Below the pieces are notes generated by a model that did no database searches, was not told where the DNA came from, and was given only the letters and a program-made list of their open reading frames with translations. This document shows positions 34,024-44,118 of a stretch of 64,000 bases of DNA, one piece after another. A program made the translations under genes and the position numbers. The DNA comes from Agitococcus sp. (GTDB taxonomy: Bacteria > Pseudomonadota > Gammaproteobacteria > Pseudomonadales > Moraxellaceae): contig JAUSLJ010000005.1 of the NCBI GenBank assembly GCA_030646715.1, forward strand, positions 266,479-330,478. Direction: 5' to 3'. Every line of letters starts with the position of its first letter. The stretch's first letter is position 1.

Positions 34024-37000
34024 CTATGTAGTCTTTTTAGTCTGTGGTTTTTTAGGTTGTGCAGGCGCTTCTACATCAATCACAAATACTTTTAATCTAT
34101 GGTCTTTATTAGCGTTGGTAATTAGTTGTTGTAAAGCCTGCTCTAGTTCATTTGCTGTTTTTGGTTTTGTTATTCCTTTCGGTGGTGCTGTTAGTTTTTT
34201 GCTTTTATGGGCTTCCCCAAACCAAAAAATTAGATAGATGCCATATCCATTTGCTTCAGGCATAGTGGTATATAGCCTATCTAGTTGATTTTGCCATGCT
34301 GTCCATAGAGAGGAGTGACTGTCTCTTTTTAACTCAAGCGGCAGAATCATTTTTGCTTTATAAATAGCTGTTATATCAATCCGTTTTTCTGCGGAGGCTT
34401 GTGTTTCTGGCTCTAATCGAATATCTAGTGGCGTAAGTTTGGGTTGTAATAGCTCAATAATTCGATTTCGGCAGTAGTTTTCAATCTCTGTTTCCTCTTC
34501 ATAAGCTTTCCAAAAGCTTTCATAAGTGTTGGTATTTGAGTGTTTGATTTCGCTCTTTAGTACAGAGAGTTGATCGCAAATGAGGTAATACAGGTCAGCT
34601 ATAGAGGCGGGTTTTCTGTGGTGTAAAACACGCACTACATCTTGATATGACAGGCTTTTAAATTCATGCTTTCTGCGGATTGTCCAATGTTCTGCTAAAT
34701 GATGTTTAAGAAGATTTTGATAGGAAATTAGGTGTGGTAAAGCTATTAAGCGTTGTAATGAATCAGTTGCTTCTTTGTTATGTAATGAAGCAAGTTGGGT
34801 AATGCAGCTTTTAATAAAATCAGATGCATCCCACAAGTTTCTGTCGCCACCTGTGACACCCATAGGGTGATTTGTGTTTGGAAATATTGATCCACCGACA
34901 GAAATTAGAGCCTCGTATTGTTTATAAGATACTTCAAAATTATGTGAATTATTAAATCGTGAACTTAGCAAGTCTCTTATTTCCCAAATAATATTTTGGT
35001 GTTTGTTGGCAATGTCTCCAAGTATTTTGATTAACTCATCAGGAGATAAAATAAAGAGGATTGATAGCCAATATACTTTGGCTTCATTCTCTAATTCGGC
35101 GGTTATTGTGTTTTGAGCGATGGCTATAAGCTCATGTGATATTTCGCTAAATAAGATATAGTTTGCTAGTTCTTTAATGTTTTTTATTAAAGAGTTTGGG
35201 TGACGTTTAAGTAAGGAAAGGGCTGTTGAGGCATGCCAAAAGGTGGTTTTTCCTTTTTGGTGTAGTAGTGATAGTGCTGGGATATATTCTTTATTATATT
35301 TTAAAGCATAATCTATCAAAGTGAAAATCGTATTTTCGGCTAAATCAGGCCGTTGGTTGTGTATTTCTTCAATCCATGCTCTTGGCGTGTTAATAGTTAT
35401 TCCATTAACTAATTGTTGTGTTGGAAATGTAATACTCAAGGTCAAAGACACTTGTAGTTGATTTTCTGTAAAATGATTGAGATGAGGTGTTTTTAACCAA
35501 GCCTCATCCATTCCCGCTAAAACTGTATACCAATGTGGGTAATATTTATTAGTTATAACTTTTTGACAGATATAGTCGACACTGTGTAGGTTGGGTGAAT
35601 TAAGTACGGCAATGAAGCCAGTAATAATATAATCTACTAAATCTTGGCCAATATAAAGAGCAAGTCGCGTGTAGCTATCTAATGACTTTTCTTCTTTAGA
35701 TTGATTATTACGTCTTCCAAAATAAATGTCAGCAAAAAAACTAAGGTTTTTTAAATGCTCACCAGCTTTTATCGACGCTAAGGTCGTTAAGGTGTTTTCT
35801 CTGTCCTTGTATTTCGATTTTTCAATTTCTAAAAGTGATTTTTTCTGTGTCTCTATCTTTTTAAAATACCAATCATGTAGTTGGCTCTGGTTTTGTCTCT
35901 CAAATATTTTCTTTAGTTGAGGGGTTTTGTCAGATAGGGTGATTAGCTTTGAGAATAAATCATAGCTGTTCTGATAATAGACGGCAGAGCAACATATTTC
36001 ATATTTTCTGATATCACTTTCAGTGATTGCCGCGTTTTTATTTTGTATCTCTTTAAGTATTATAGAAGTAGTGTCAATAGGTGGTATGCCTAATATTGAT
36101 GAAATATGACTGTATCTAAAGTCATCCTCTGTATGTTGGTCATGAGCATAGGCATTGATAAGGGCTGCAAATTTTTGTGGTGAATTATATAAAATATCAA
36201 TTATCTTTGCGTTGTCTGAGTGGTTATGCGCCTCTAAGTTCTTCAACCAATGCCAAAGTCGACTAGGCTCTATAATTAGATTGGACTCTACAACACGTAG
36301 TAAAAAATGATTAAATGCAGATTGAATTTCGTAGCGAAAGTCTTCTTTTTCTTCAGTCGTGATGTTATCGCAGTCTTTAGGCTTAAACTGGCTTAATGCA
36401 TCTAAAATGTCAGGTATAGCGATCACGGGCAAGTGATGACTCAATTGCCAAAATAAACCTGCCGTACTAGAGACGTCAGAGTCTTTGCAGGCATCAGAAA
36501 AAACAAGACGTACATCGTCAGCAGTAAAGCCCTTGTTATACAAATGAACTAAAATATCTGAACGAATTTGCCATGAATTTTTGTCGGTTTTGAGTATGTC
36601 TTGATAACATTGAATTACTAATTGTTCGCCATTCGGAGTTACTTTGAGTAATGCTTTTAATGCGTCGCGGCGTTCAGGGTAGGTGGCCGTTGTATTGGAG
36701 AGTAATTTATACAAATCATCGGTTAATTCGGGAAGTTGTTCTCGACTTTGCAGAATACTATTAAGTACTAAGTCGCGTAGATGAAATGAAGCATTTGTAT
36801 CATTGAGAATGTTTTTAAACTCATCAATCACATCCTTACCAATAAGAGCGGCCAATGGGTTTTCTGACCAGTCATTTTTTCTAAAATATGGGTCATTTTC
36901 GGATAATTCTTCTAATGCATGTATTAGTTTTTTGCGATTTAGCCGTGATAAATAAGCGACATCTCCATACATCAATATTCCGTATGGGTCTTTAACTATA

Positions 37001-38085
37001 AATTGTGGTGCTTGTTCGTTTAATAGGGTAGTAACCCAAGCATATAAGCCTCTTAAGTCAGCATTTGGGTAACCATCTACACCAAGTAAATGCTGTAAAC
37101 GTAGCAATGGAAACCCTTGCTGCGTGACTAATTCAACAAGCCAAGTTGCTGCAAGATATTCGGCAACAGTACGATGTAAATAAGAAACAACATCGGGAAT
37201 AGGGCTAATAAAAATACGGCGTTTAAGGCAGGCAAAAACAGCCTGTTTATCTTCTATAGGAATTTCGGTATAGCAAGGTAAAAAATTATGCTCAGTATGT
37301 AGGCTTAACTGTGTTTGGTTGGCAAGTAGTAAGCTAGCACAAATTGCTCCTGCAACGGGCTTTAATTGTGCAGCGGTATAACTATGAGTTGCTTGGTGTG
37401 AGCGTGTAAAGTCGGGGTTAGTTTCTTTCAGTAATATGTCAGTTGCTTTTTCATATAATGCCGTTTTATTAGCGGGCCAATCATACGCATTAACAGTCTT
37501 GGCTAACATGATGAGTGTTTGTGGATTGTGTAGAAAGTGTTCTATGCCTCGCTGTTTTGCCTGCTCAATAAAATCACTCGGATTAGCAATGCCTTCTTTA
37601 GATAAGATATGGGTACACTCTAATTCGCTGAGATTTTCTAAACCCAGAATGATCCAAGAGTTTTCTTTAAAATAGCTCCTTAAAGGCTCAAAGTCGGTAT
37701 TTTGCTGCCAATCTGCGGCGCGACAAGAAAGACGCACAGATTTATTCTTAATCTTTCTTAAGGTGCTGACTATTTTTGTGGTGACATTATCCTTGCCTTC
37801 TTTGAAGCGAAACTCATCAAGGGCATCTAGATAAATGGTTTCCTCGAGTAATGCTTCTGAATCATCTTCAACAGCAGCAAAGAATGATGAGATTTTTTCA
37901 AAGTATCGAGCATCTTCATAAGCCGCAGCATCCTTAAAAGTGTACGTTTTTCCCGAGCCAGCCTCTCCCAAAAGAACAATATTAGCTGTGTTCAAATAGT
38001 GAAGAATTGAAATGGAGGCGTGTTGCTGTTGATGCTTGTCATCGTGCTCAACAACTCTCACTAGTCGTGATAATCCATTATTCAT
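34024..38085 (-). CDS. Large NACHT-like P-loop NTPase with C-terminal PD-(D/E)xK-like nuclease
   Basis: A 1353-residue protein. Walker A is GEAGSGKT at residues 40-47 and the Walker B is IYLDALDE at 84-91, with a sensor-like segment LSCRAADW near 119-126; the layout fits NACHT-type STAND NTPases. Residues about 300-1120 are a long helical-repeat-like region with no other motif I can name. The last 120 residues hold D1237, E1251 and K1253 (RIDITAIYK, then LPLELKRD), a PD-(D/E)xK nuclease pattern, followed by GYGIYLIFWFGEAH. Base composition is visibly more AT-rich than in neighbours. Together with the small gene downstream it is inserted between bioA and rsmE. A role in antiphage defence is inferred from architecture only. 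Confidence 0.78.
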   Translation of the reverse strand: MNNGLSRLVRVVEHDDKHQQQHASISILHYLNTANIVLLGEAGSGKTYTFKDAAAYEDARYFEKISSFFAAVEDDSEALLEETIYLDALDEFRFKEGKDNVTTKIVSTLRKIKNKSVRLSCRAADWQQNTDFEPLRSYFKENSWIILGLENLSELECTHILSKEGIANPSDFIEQAKQRGIEHFLHNPQTLIMLAKTVNAYDWPANKTALYEKATDILLKETNPDFTRSHQATHSYTAAQLKPVAGAICASLLLANQTQLSLHTEHNFLPCYTEIPIEDKQAVFACLKRRIFISPIPDVVSYLHRTVAEYLAATWLVELVTQQGFPLLRLQHLLGVDGYPNADLRGLYAWVTTLLNEQAPQFIVKDPYGILMYGDVAYLSRLNRKKLIHALEELSENDPYFRKNDWSENPLAALIGKDVIDEFKNILNDTNASFHLRDLVLNSILQSREQLPELTDDLYKLLSNTTATYPERRDALKALLKVTPNGEQLVIQCYQDILKTDKNSWQIRSDILVHLYNKGFTADDVRLVFSDACKDSDVSSTAGLFWQLSHHLPVIAIPDILDALSQFKPKDCDNITTEEKEDFRYEIQSAFNHFLLRVVESNLIIEPSRLWHWLKNLEAHNHSDNAKIIDILYNSPQKFAALINAYAHDQHTEDDFRYSHISSILGIPPIDTTSIILKEIQNKNAAITESDIRKYEICCSAVYYQNSYDLFSKLITLSDKTPQLKKIFERQNQSQLHDWYFKKIETQKKSLLEIEKSKYKDRENTLTTLASIKAGEHLKNLSFFADIYFGRRNNQSKEEKSLDSYTRLALYIGQDLVDYIITGFIAVLNSPNLHSVDYICQKVITNKYYPHWYTVLAGMDEAWLKTPHLNHFTENQLQVSLTLSITFPTQQLVNGITINTPRAWIEEIHNQRPDLAENTIFTLIDYALKYNKEYIPALSLLHQKGKTTFWHASTALSLLKRHPNSLIKNIKELANYILFSEISHELIAIAQNTITAELENEAKVYWLSILFILSPDELIKILGDIANKHQNIIWEIRDLLSSRFNNSHNFEVSYKQYEALISVGGSIFPNTNHPMGVTGGDRNLWDASDFIKSCITQLASLHNKEATDSLQRLIALPHLISYQNLLKHHLAEHWTIRRKHEFKSLSYQDVVRVLHHRKPASIADLYYLICDQLSVLKSEIKHSNTNTYESFWKAYEEETEIENYCRNRIIELLQPKLTPLDIRLEPETQASAEKRIDITAIYKAKMILPLELKRDSHSSLWTAWQNQLDRLYTTMPEANGYGIYLIFWFGEAHKSKKLTAPPKGITKPKTANELEQALQQLITNANKDHRLKVFVIDVEAPAQPKKPQTKKTT

Positions 38086-38103
38086 ATTTTTATCTCTTGG
38101 CTA

Positions 38104-39489
38104 TCAAGGCAAACTCACCCCAACATCACTCCCACTAGCAGGCGCATAAGTAGCCTCATCAACTGCCTCAGCCGCTACCTCAAACACCCAACGCAACTCA
38201 TCATCAGTAATGACATAAGGCGGCATAAAATACACGGTATTACCAATCGGACGTAATAACACGCCTTTCGCCAAAGCGGATTGAAATACTTGCAAGCCAC
38301 GACGTTCACGCCAATCAAATGGCATTTTTAAGGCTTTATCTTGCACCAAATCAAAAGCAGCAATTGTGCCTGTTTGTCGAATATTGGCGATATGTGAATG
38401 TTGCTGTAAAGGTTGTAAAGCCTGAGTCAAAACGGCATTAATTTGTTGTTGCCGTTGTAGTTGTGGGTCTAGCGCAAATAACTCTAAAGAAGCCAATGCA
38501 GCCCTTGCCGCTAAAGGATTGCCCGTAAAACTGTGTGAATGTAAAAAGCCTTTAAAAGTCGCGTAGGGGTGATAAAAACCTTGATAAATGGTATCGGTTG
38601 TTAACACCACGGACATCGGTAAATAACCTGCCGTTAATGCTTTCGATAAACATAAAAAATCGGGGCAAATGTTCGCTTGCTCACAGGCAAAAAAAGTACC
38701 AGTGCGCGCAAAACCAACGGCTATTTCATCGGCGATTAAATGCACGCCGTATTTATCACAGGCAGCGCGTAATAACTGCAAATAAACTGGATGATACATT
38801 TTCATCCCTGCCGCGCCTTGAATTAACGGTTCTACAATCACCGCGCAAATTTCACTATGCTTTTCAGCAAGCAAGCTTTCCATCGCTAAAAATTGTTGGC
38901 GGGCAAAGGCTTCAGGCGATACGCCATCAGGTGCTTGCGTCCAATCAGGCGAGGGCACACGGTATTGTTGAGTCAATAACGAGGCATAGGTTTGCGAAAA
39001 TAAGGGAATATCTGTGACGCTCAACGCACCTAAGGTTTCACCATGATAACTACCACTTAACGAGACAAATCGAGTTTTCTGTGTTTCGCCTTGATTATGC
39101 CAAAAGTGCATACTCATTTTTAATGCCACTTCGATAGCCGCAGAGCCATTATCGGCATAAAAGCAACGCGCTAAACCTTTAGGGGCAAGTGCTAAAAGTT
39201 TTTCTGAAAGCGTGACAATCGGTTCGTGGCTGAAACCAGCCAGTATTAAATGTTCTAAGGTATCAAGCTGTTCTTTAATAGCGTTGTTGATGTGTGGATT
39301 AGCGTGCCCCCAAATATTCACCCACCAAGAGCTAATGGCATCAACATAACGCTTACCGTCAAAATCCGTCAGCCATACGCCCGATGCTTTAGCGATGGGC
39401 ACAATTGGGATCTGTTCGTGGTCGTGCATTTGCGTACAAGGATGCCAAAGAACGGCTAAATCACGTTGCATTAAGCTATGGTTATTCAT
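38104..39489 (-). CDS. bioA: Adenosylmethionine-8-amino-7-oxononanoate aminotransferase
   Basis: A 461-residue PLP enzyme of biotin synthesis that converts KAPA to DAPA using S-adenosylmethionine as amino donor. BioA-specific motifs are LWHPCTQMHDHE, the substrate-binding AISSWWVNIWGHANP, GSYHGETLGALSVTD and the PLP lysine in LCLSKALTAGYLPMS. The length of 461 is slightly above usual (about 430). No other bio gene is nearby. The minus-strand -10 sequence TATAAT at 39516-39521 is 27 bp upstream of the start, next to a MITE-like solo end that may supply part of its promoter. Confidence 0.95.
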   Translation of the reverse strand: MNNHSLMQRDLAVLWHPCTQMHDHEQIPIVPIAKASGVWLTDFDGKRYVDAISSWWVNIWGHANPHINNAIKEQLDTLEHLILAGFSHEPIVTLSEKLLALAPKGLARCFYADNGSAAIEVALKMSMHFWHNQGETQKTRFVSLSGSYHGETLGALSVTDIPLFSQTYASLLTQQYRVPSPDWTQAPDGVSPEAFARQQFLAMESLLAEKHSEICAVIVEPLIQGAAGMKMYHPVYLQLLRAACDKYGVHLIADEIAVGFARTGTFFACEQANICPDFLCLSKALTAGYLPMSVVLTTDTIYQGFYHPYATFKGFLHSHSFTGNPLAARAALASLELFALDPQLQRQQQINAVLTQALQPLQQHSHIANIRQTGTIAAFDLVQDKALKMPFDWRERRGLQVFQSALAKGVLLRPIGNTVYFMPPYVITDDELRWVFEVAAEAVDEATYAPASGSDVGVSLP

Positions 39490-39515
39490 AGTATTTGGTC
39501 AAAAATGGATGGTGG

Positions 39516-39521
39516 ATTATA
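39516..39521 (-). promoter_or_regulatory. Probable bioA -10 element
   Basis: TATAAT on the minus strand, 27 bp before the bioA start codon. The -35 region would fall within the repeat end at 39525-39563; no good TTGACA match is visible there, so the promoter is only tentative. Confidence 0.45.
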
Positions 39522-39524
39522 ACA

Positions 39525-39563
39525 GGAGTTACGCATCGCACCTCGATTAGCGCGTTTTGTGAA
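39525..39563. repeat. Solo end of MITE-like element
   Basis: These 39 bases (starting GGAGTTACGCATCG and ending GCGCGTTTTGTGAA) match the right end of the element at 53538-53662, read in reverse complement, at 36 of 39 positions. No second end is visible nearby. The hairpin AGCCGC-CTAAA-GCGGCT follows at 39569-39585. The rest of the 279-bp bioA-YceI gap is AT-rich and holds the two divergent promoters. Confidence 0.8.
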
Positions 39564-39768
39564 CATAAAGCCGCCTAAAGCGGCTGAAATGTGAATAAAT
39601 AAGCGATACCGCGTAAATCCTATAAAAAAATCGTGTTGACGATTAGGCAACAATCCGTTTCATTGATTGCTCTTACCTAAATAATAAGATTGCAGTATGG
39701 TTGCCAACATCCCATTGAAGCCACTTTTGCTTCATCATTATACAACATCAACTTACTGAGAAAATATC

Positions 39769-40368
39769 ATGATTCGTCCTATTGCTTCCGCGTTGTTAGT
39801 GTCGTTACTGGCTTTCGCTCCCGTTGCTTTTGCTGCACCTGATACTAATCCTGCTAATTTGCCCGCAGGAAATTATGTGTTAGATAAAACCCATGCCAGT
39901 ATTACCGCTAAAGTCATGCACCAAGGTTTTTCTTTATACGTTTTCCGCTTCAACAAGTTTGATGCAGGTTTTGGTTATGACCCCAAAAATCCTGAAGCGT
40001 CGAAAGTACAAGTAACCATTGATACTCAATCCATGAGTACAGGCTGGGAAAAAGCAGATAAGCAATTTCCTGCTGAATTCATCAAAGCCGATAAGTTCCC
40101 TCAAGCAACCTTTACTTCTACAGCCATCAAAACCACGACAGGCAACAAAGGTACAATGACAGGTAATTTAACACTGGCTGGCGTCACCAAGCCTGTGACT
40201 TTAGACGTAACCTTTTATGGCTCAGGTAAAGGCATGATGGGTGAAACGCGTACAGGTTTTGCGGCAACTACGACTATCAAGCGTTCTGAGTTTGGTGCAG
40301 ATCGATATGTGCCTATGATTGGTGATGATGTGGCTTTAGAGATTGAAGTCGAATTCACTAAGAAGTAA
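39769..40368 (+). CDS. YceI family periplasmic protein
   Basis: A 199-residue protein with signal peptide (MIRPIASALLVSLLAFAPVA, cleaved after FA) and a single YceI lipocalin-like domain: YVLDKTHASITAKVMHQGFS, VTIDTQSMSTGWEKAD, FPQATFTSTAIK and RSEFGADRYVPMIGDDV. YceI proteins bind polyisoprenoid chains or amphiphiles in the periplasm. It is followed after 14 bp by a cytochrome b561 gene whose product ends in another YceI domain, so the two probably act together. Confidence 0.92.
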   Translation: MIRPIASALLVSLLAFAPVAFAAPDTNPANLPAGNYVLDKTHASITAKVMHQGFSLYVFRFNKFDAGFGYDPKNPEASKVQVTIDTQSMSTGWEKADKQFPAEFIKADKFPQATFTSTAIKTTTGNKGTMTGNLTLAGVTKPVTLDVTFYGSGKGMMGETRTGFAATTTIKRSEFGADRYVPMIGDDVALEIEVEFTKK

Positions 40369-40382
40369 GCTGGGAATAAACC

Positions 40383-41723
40383 ATGAACGCCACGCGCAAT
40401 CGTTATACCAACGTCGCTATTATTTTACATTGGTTGATTGCCGCCGCCATTATCTTTCAGATGGTACTGGGGTGGCGTTTAGGTGATGCTCCAAAAGGCG
40501 CGGCGACTTATGCGTTATTTCAACTGCATAAGTCTATTGGTTTTACTATTTTGTTTTTGAGTGTCGCGCGTTTGGCTTGGCGATTCGCCCACAAGCCGCC
40601 GGCGTTGCCTAGCCACATGAAGGTATGGGAAAAAACAGCATCCCACCTCGTTCATATCGGCTTTTATGTCATTATGATTGGCTTGCCGATGACGGGCTGG
40701 CTATTAGTTTCTACCAGTAAAATCAACATTCCTACCGTATTATTTGGCGTGATGCCTATGCCGCATCTGCCATTCTTATCTGAATTAGCAGTAACGACAA
40801 AAGCTATGTTGAATGATGCCGCAGGTGCAGGGCATGGCTTATTAGCGTTGTTAACTTGTCTGTTGTTACTGTTACACGTTGGTGCGGTATTAAAGCATCA
40901 AGTCATTGTCAAGGATAATGTATTTGCACGGATGGCGGTTGGTGCGCGGGCGGGTATTACTGAGCCTAGATTATGGTTGGTTGGTATGACGGGCTTTCTG
41001 GTGATGTGGTCGGCGTATGTGTATATGCCTACGCTAAAAGCAAAAGCAATTCCTGTTGTTGCAGTCGAAACCGAAGAAACGGTGACTGCCACCGAAGTAA
41101 CAGAACAACCTGCATCCGTTGATAAGGTAGCAAGCACAACACCGTCTGTTGCGGCAGAAACTAGCTCTAAGTCTGTTGAAGTTGCACCTGTCATAGCAGT
41201 GGATGCCATCAAAATTTTGCCGTTGTCTCATTGGCTAGTGAGCAAAAATGCACAATTAGGTTTTGCGACACAATGGACGGGCGAGCCTGTCGTAGGCAGT
41301 TTCAAGCAATGGACAGCCGATATTGTCTTTAGTCCTGATGATTTGAAAAACTCTTCATTAACGGTGAAGGTGGATTTGGCGTCAGTTGCTACGGGTGATG
41401 AACAGCGGGATTCTGCTTTGCCGAGTGCGGATTGGTTTGATGTCGCTAATCATCCTACGGCAATTTTTCAAGCCAATAGTTTTAAACGCGTCGCAGAGGA
41501 TCGTTATCAAGCGAACGGCACTTTGTCGTTGCGTGATAAAACCGCGCCTATTGTATTAAGTTTTAAGCTCAACATTGATGGCGACAAAGCAACGGCTAAA
41601 GGTTCAACAACCTTAGATAGAACTGTATTCGGCGTGGGTCAAGGCGAATTTTCGGCCACAGATCAAATTCCTGCGGCGGTTAAAGTCAGTTTTAATTTAA
41701 CGGCGACACGCCGCAAACTGTAA
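40383..41723 (+). CDS. Cytochrome b561 fused to C-terminal YceI domain
   Basis: A 446-residue fusion. Residues 1-210 are a prokaryotic cytochrome b561 domain with four membrane helices and haem ligand histidines in AIILHWLIAA, LHKSIGFT and LLLLHVGAVLKH, plus an extra C-terminal helix (WLVGMTGFLVMWSAYVYMP). A Thr/Glu/Val-rich linker (about 225-275) leads to a YceI domain (about 280-446) with LGFATQWTGEPVVGSF, ADWFDVANHPTAIFQA and TVFGVGQGEF. The YceI domain should face the periplasm. The fusion suggests that YceI cargo, perhaps a quinone or polyprenoid, is the electron donor or acceptor of the cytochrome. Confidence 0.9.
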   Translation: MNATRNRYTNVAIILHWLIAAAIIFQMVLGWRLGDAPKGAATYALFQLHKSIGFTILFLSVARLAWRFAHKPPALPSHMKVWEKTASHLVHIGFYVIMIGLPMTGWLLVSTSKINIPTVLFGVMPMPHLPFLSELAVTTKAMLNDAAGAGHGLLALLTCLLLLLHVGAVLKHQVIVKDNVFARMAVGARAGITEPRLWLVGMTGFLVMWSAYVYMPTLKAKAIPVVAVETEETVTATEVTEQPASVDKVASTTPSVAAETSSKSVEVAPVIAVDAIKILPLSHWLVSKNAQLGFATQWTGEPVVGSFKQWTADIVFSPDDLKNSSLTVKVDLASVATGDEQRDSALPSADWFDVANHPTAIFQANSFKRVAEDRYQANGTLSLRDKTAPIVLSFKLNIDGDKATAKGSTTLDRTVFGVGQGEFSATDQIPAAVKVSFNLTATRRKL

Positions 41724-41748
41724 TCCCTCCAACCTTCTCTTTGTAAGG

Positions 41749-44118
41749 CTATGTCTGCGCCATAAAAGCCTGTAGTTTTAAGGCTAACTCGCTGAGTAAG
41801 AGCGGTTTAGTCATATAATCATTCATGCCCGCCTCGCGACAACGCACTTGATATTCGGGCAGGGCATGAGCCGTGAGTGCAATAATAGTCATCGGTTGTT
41901 GTTGGTGTTCCAGTTCCCAATGGCGAATTTTGCGAGTGGCTTGTAGGCCATCTAAAATCGGCATTTCACAATCCATTAAAACAATATCAAAATCATCGTG
42001 TTGTGTAGTGATAATACCAAAAGCTTCTTCACCATTTTTTGCTAATTTAACATCAATACCCAGTTGTTTAATCAGTGAGGTAATAATTAATTGATTAACG
42101 GCATTATCTTCCGTCAATAAAATTCTTAATTTTGATAATTGCCCATCCGCCCACGGCATAGCTGGCATAATGGGGTTGGTAATCGTAATTAATTCATCGG
42201 TCAGTAATAGCGGTAATAAAATAACAAAAGAAGAACCTTGTCCTAATTTACTACTGACGTGCAGGCTACCACCCATGAGTTCGATAAGTTGTTTACTAAT
42301 CGCCAAACCTAAACCAGTTCCACCATATTTACGGGTAATAGACGCATCTGCTTGATGAAAAGCGGTAAATAAATGGGCGATTTGTTCTTGAGATAAACCA
42401 ATACCTGTATCACTAATCGTAATTTGTATTTGCACTTTATTTTTATCTAATTGGACAATTCGCTGGGCTTGTAACGATACTTGTCCTCTAGATGTAAACT
42501 TTAAAGCATTGTTGAGTAGATTAAAAAGTATTTGCCTTAAGCGTGTAGGGTCTCCTTCTACCCATTGTGGAAAGTCATTACTCATTGTCAGCAGTAGTTC
42601 AACAGGTTTTTCTTCTGGATTAGCAGATAATATTTGATAAATATTATGAATCAGTTTGTGAAGGTCAAAAGGGGTTGATTCTAGGTTAATATTACCAGAG
42701 GTAATTTTTGAGTAGTCTAAAATATCATCAATAATGCTCAGTAGTAGTTGCCCTGAGTTCTGTAGTAGCCCTAAATAATGTTGCTGAGATTCCGTTGGCG
42801 ATGTGGCTTCTAATAACTGCGTGACACCAATCACGGCATTCATAGGGGTTCTTATTTCATGACTCATACGAGCGAGAAAGTCTGTTTTGGCGGCACTTTC
42901 GGCTTGAGCAATTAACATTTCTTGTTCTTTGGCTTCTTTTTCTTTTTGTAGGGATTTTAACCGTTGAGCAAGGCCAATAGATAATAAAACTTGTTGGGCA
43001 GCAAAAGCAATCTGGGTATAAATTAAGGCATTGTTAATGCCACTGCCTCCTGAAAGCAGTAGGATAATAAAATACGCACCCGTAACAATCAGTAATCCCC
43101 ATGAAATAATAAATATTTTTGCTTCATTTAAGCCATCATGCCAACGTTTGATACTAATAAAAAATAATAAAAATATGACGAACAGGCCACTACTTGTCAT
43201 AACAGGGGCAACAATGCGCGTGGGAATAAAGACGTGGGAAAATGCCGAAATAGCAAAGATAAAAGCTAACCATTTAAGAAAATTATGCAAGCGTGGGCTT
43301 TCTTTGGTATTAAGGTAGGTGCGAGTAAATAAACACGCAGAGCTAAAAACTAAAAAGGCAAAAGTGTAAATAGAAAAGTTGTTTAGCGTTGTTGCTGTTG
43401 GCCAAAATCGAAACAGTGAGCCTTGTTCAGCAGAAAAAAATAACAAGGTGTTCATGACGTAAAATATATATAAGAGTTGAACTTTCTCACGAGTGAGAAT
43501 AAATAAAAAAAGATGATATAAAAATAAACCAATGACCATGCCATAAAATAAACCTATCAATGTGTCTATTTTATCATTAACATTAATAAACTCTGGATAA
43601 CTACTTAATTGTAATGGTAAGTAAAAGGTGCTTGATGTTTTGGCGTGTAAGTAATAATCATGTGTTTCTTTGGCATTGATAGTAAATGGTATTGAAAGGG
43701 TTCTTACTTTTAATTCACGTTGATTATAGGGAATCGTATCGCCAATCGATTTCTTAATGGTATTGCTAGAGGATGGAATATAAAAATCAATATGGTCAAA
43801 GAGATTAAAGTCACTTGATAAAACCAGAGCTAAGGGTTTGTCGCCAGTATTTGTTGCTCGAAAATGAAACCAACAGTCGGATTGAGTGAAACCAAAGGAA
43901 ATCTCCTTGCGCGCTAGGGGGGCAAAGTTTAATGTTTTTGCTTCATCAAGTGTGTAGTGACTAACGCCGCCACAAATATAACTTATTTCAGGCGCGAGCC
44001 GTTGTTCGGAAAAGTTTTCATCCAATTGTAAATCGGCATAACAGACGAGTGAACACATACACGCCAACCAGCAGGCTATCCACACCGATAAATGAAGCGG
44101 ACTCGACTTTTTGTTCAT
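41749..44118 (-). CDS. 7TM-DISM hybrid sensor histidine kinase
   Basis: A 789-residue membrane-bound hybrid kinase. After a signal peptide (to about residue 28) comes a periplasmic DISMED2 domain (about 30-175, with DCWFHFRATN), seven membrane helices (about 183-385), a coiled coil, the phospho-acceptor His420 in [17 protein letters not shown], an HATPase domain (NLLNNALKF, DTGIGLS, GGTGLGLAIS) and a C-terminal receiver (TEDNAVNQ, LMDCEMPILDG). DISM sensors respond to extracellular carbohydrates or other small molecules. The start overlaps the stop of the smr gene by 4 bases. It has no cognate output regulator nearby. Confidence 0.92.
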   Translation of the reverse strand: MNKKSSPLHLSVWIACWLACMCSLVCYADLQLDENFSEQRLAPEISYICGGVSHYTLDEAKTLNFAPLARKEISFGFTQSDCWFHFRATNTGDKPLALVLSSDFNLFDHIDFYIPSSSNTIKKSIGDTIPYNQRELKVRTLSIPFTINAKETHDYYLHAKTSSTFYLPLQLSSYPEFINVNDKIDTLIGLFYGMVIGLFLYHLFLFILTREKVQLLYIFYVMNTLLFFSAEQGSLFRFWPTATTLNNFSIYTFAFLVFSSACLFTRTYLNTKESPRLHNFLKWLAFIFAISAFSHVFIPTRIVAPVMTSSGLFVIFLLFFISIKRWHDGLNEAKIFIISWGLLIVTGAYFIILLLSGGSGINNALIYTQIAFAAQQVLLSIGLAQRLKSLQKEKEAKEQEMLIAQAESAAKTDFLARMSHEIRTPMNAVIGVTQLLEATSPTESQQHYLGLLQNSGQLLLSIIDDILDYSKITSGNINLESTPFDLHKLIHNIYQILSANPEEKPVELLLTMSNDFPQWVEGDPTRLRQILFNLLNNALKFTSRGQVSLQAQRIVQLDKNKVQIQITISDTGIGLSQEQIAHLFTAFHQADASITRKYGGTGLGLAISKQLIELMGGSLHVSSKLGQGSSFVILLPLLLTDELITITNPIMPAMPWADGQLSKLRILLTEDNAVNQLIITSLIKQLGIDVKLAKNGEEAFGIITTQHDDFDIVLMDCEMPILDGLQATRKIRHWELEHQQQPMTIIALTAHALPEYQVRCREAGMNDYMTKPLLLSELALKLQAFMAQT

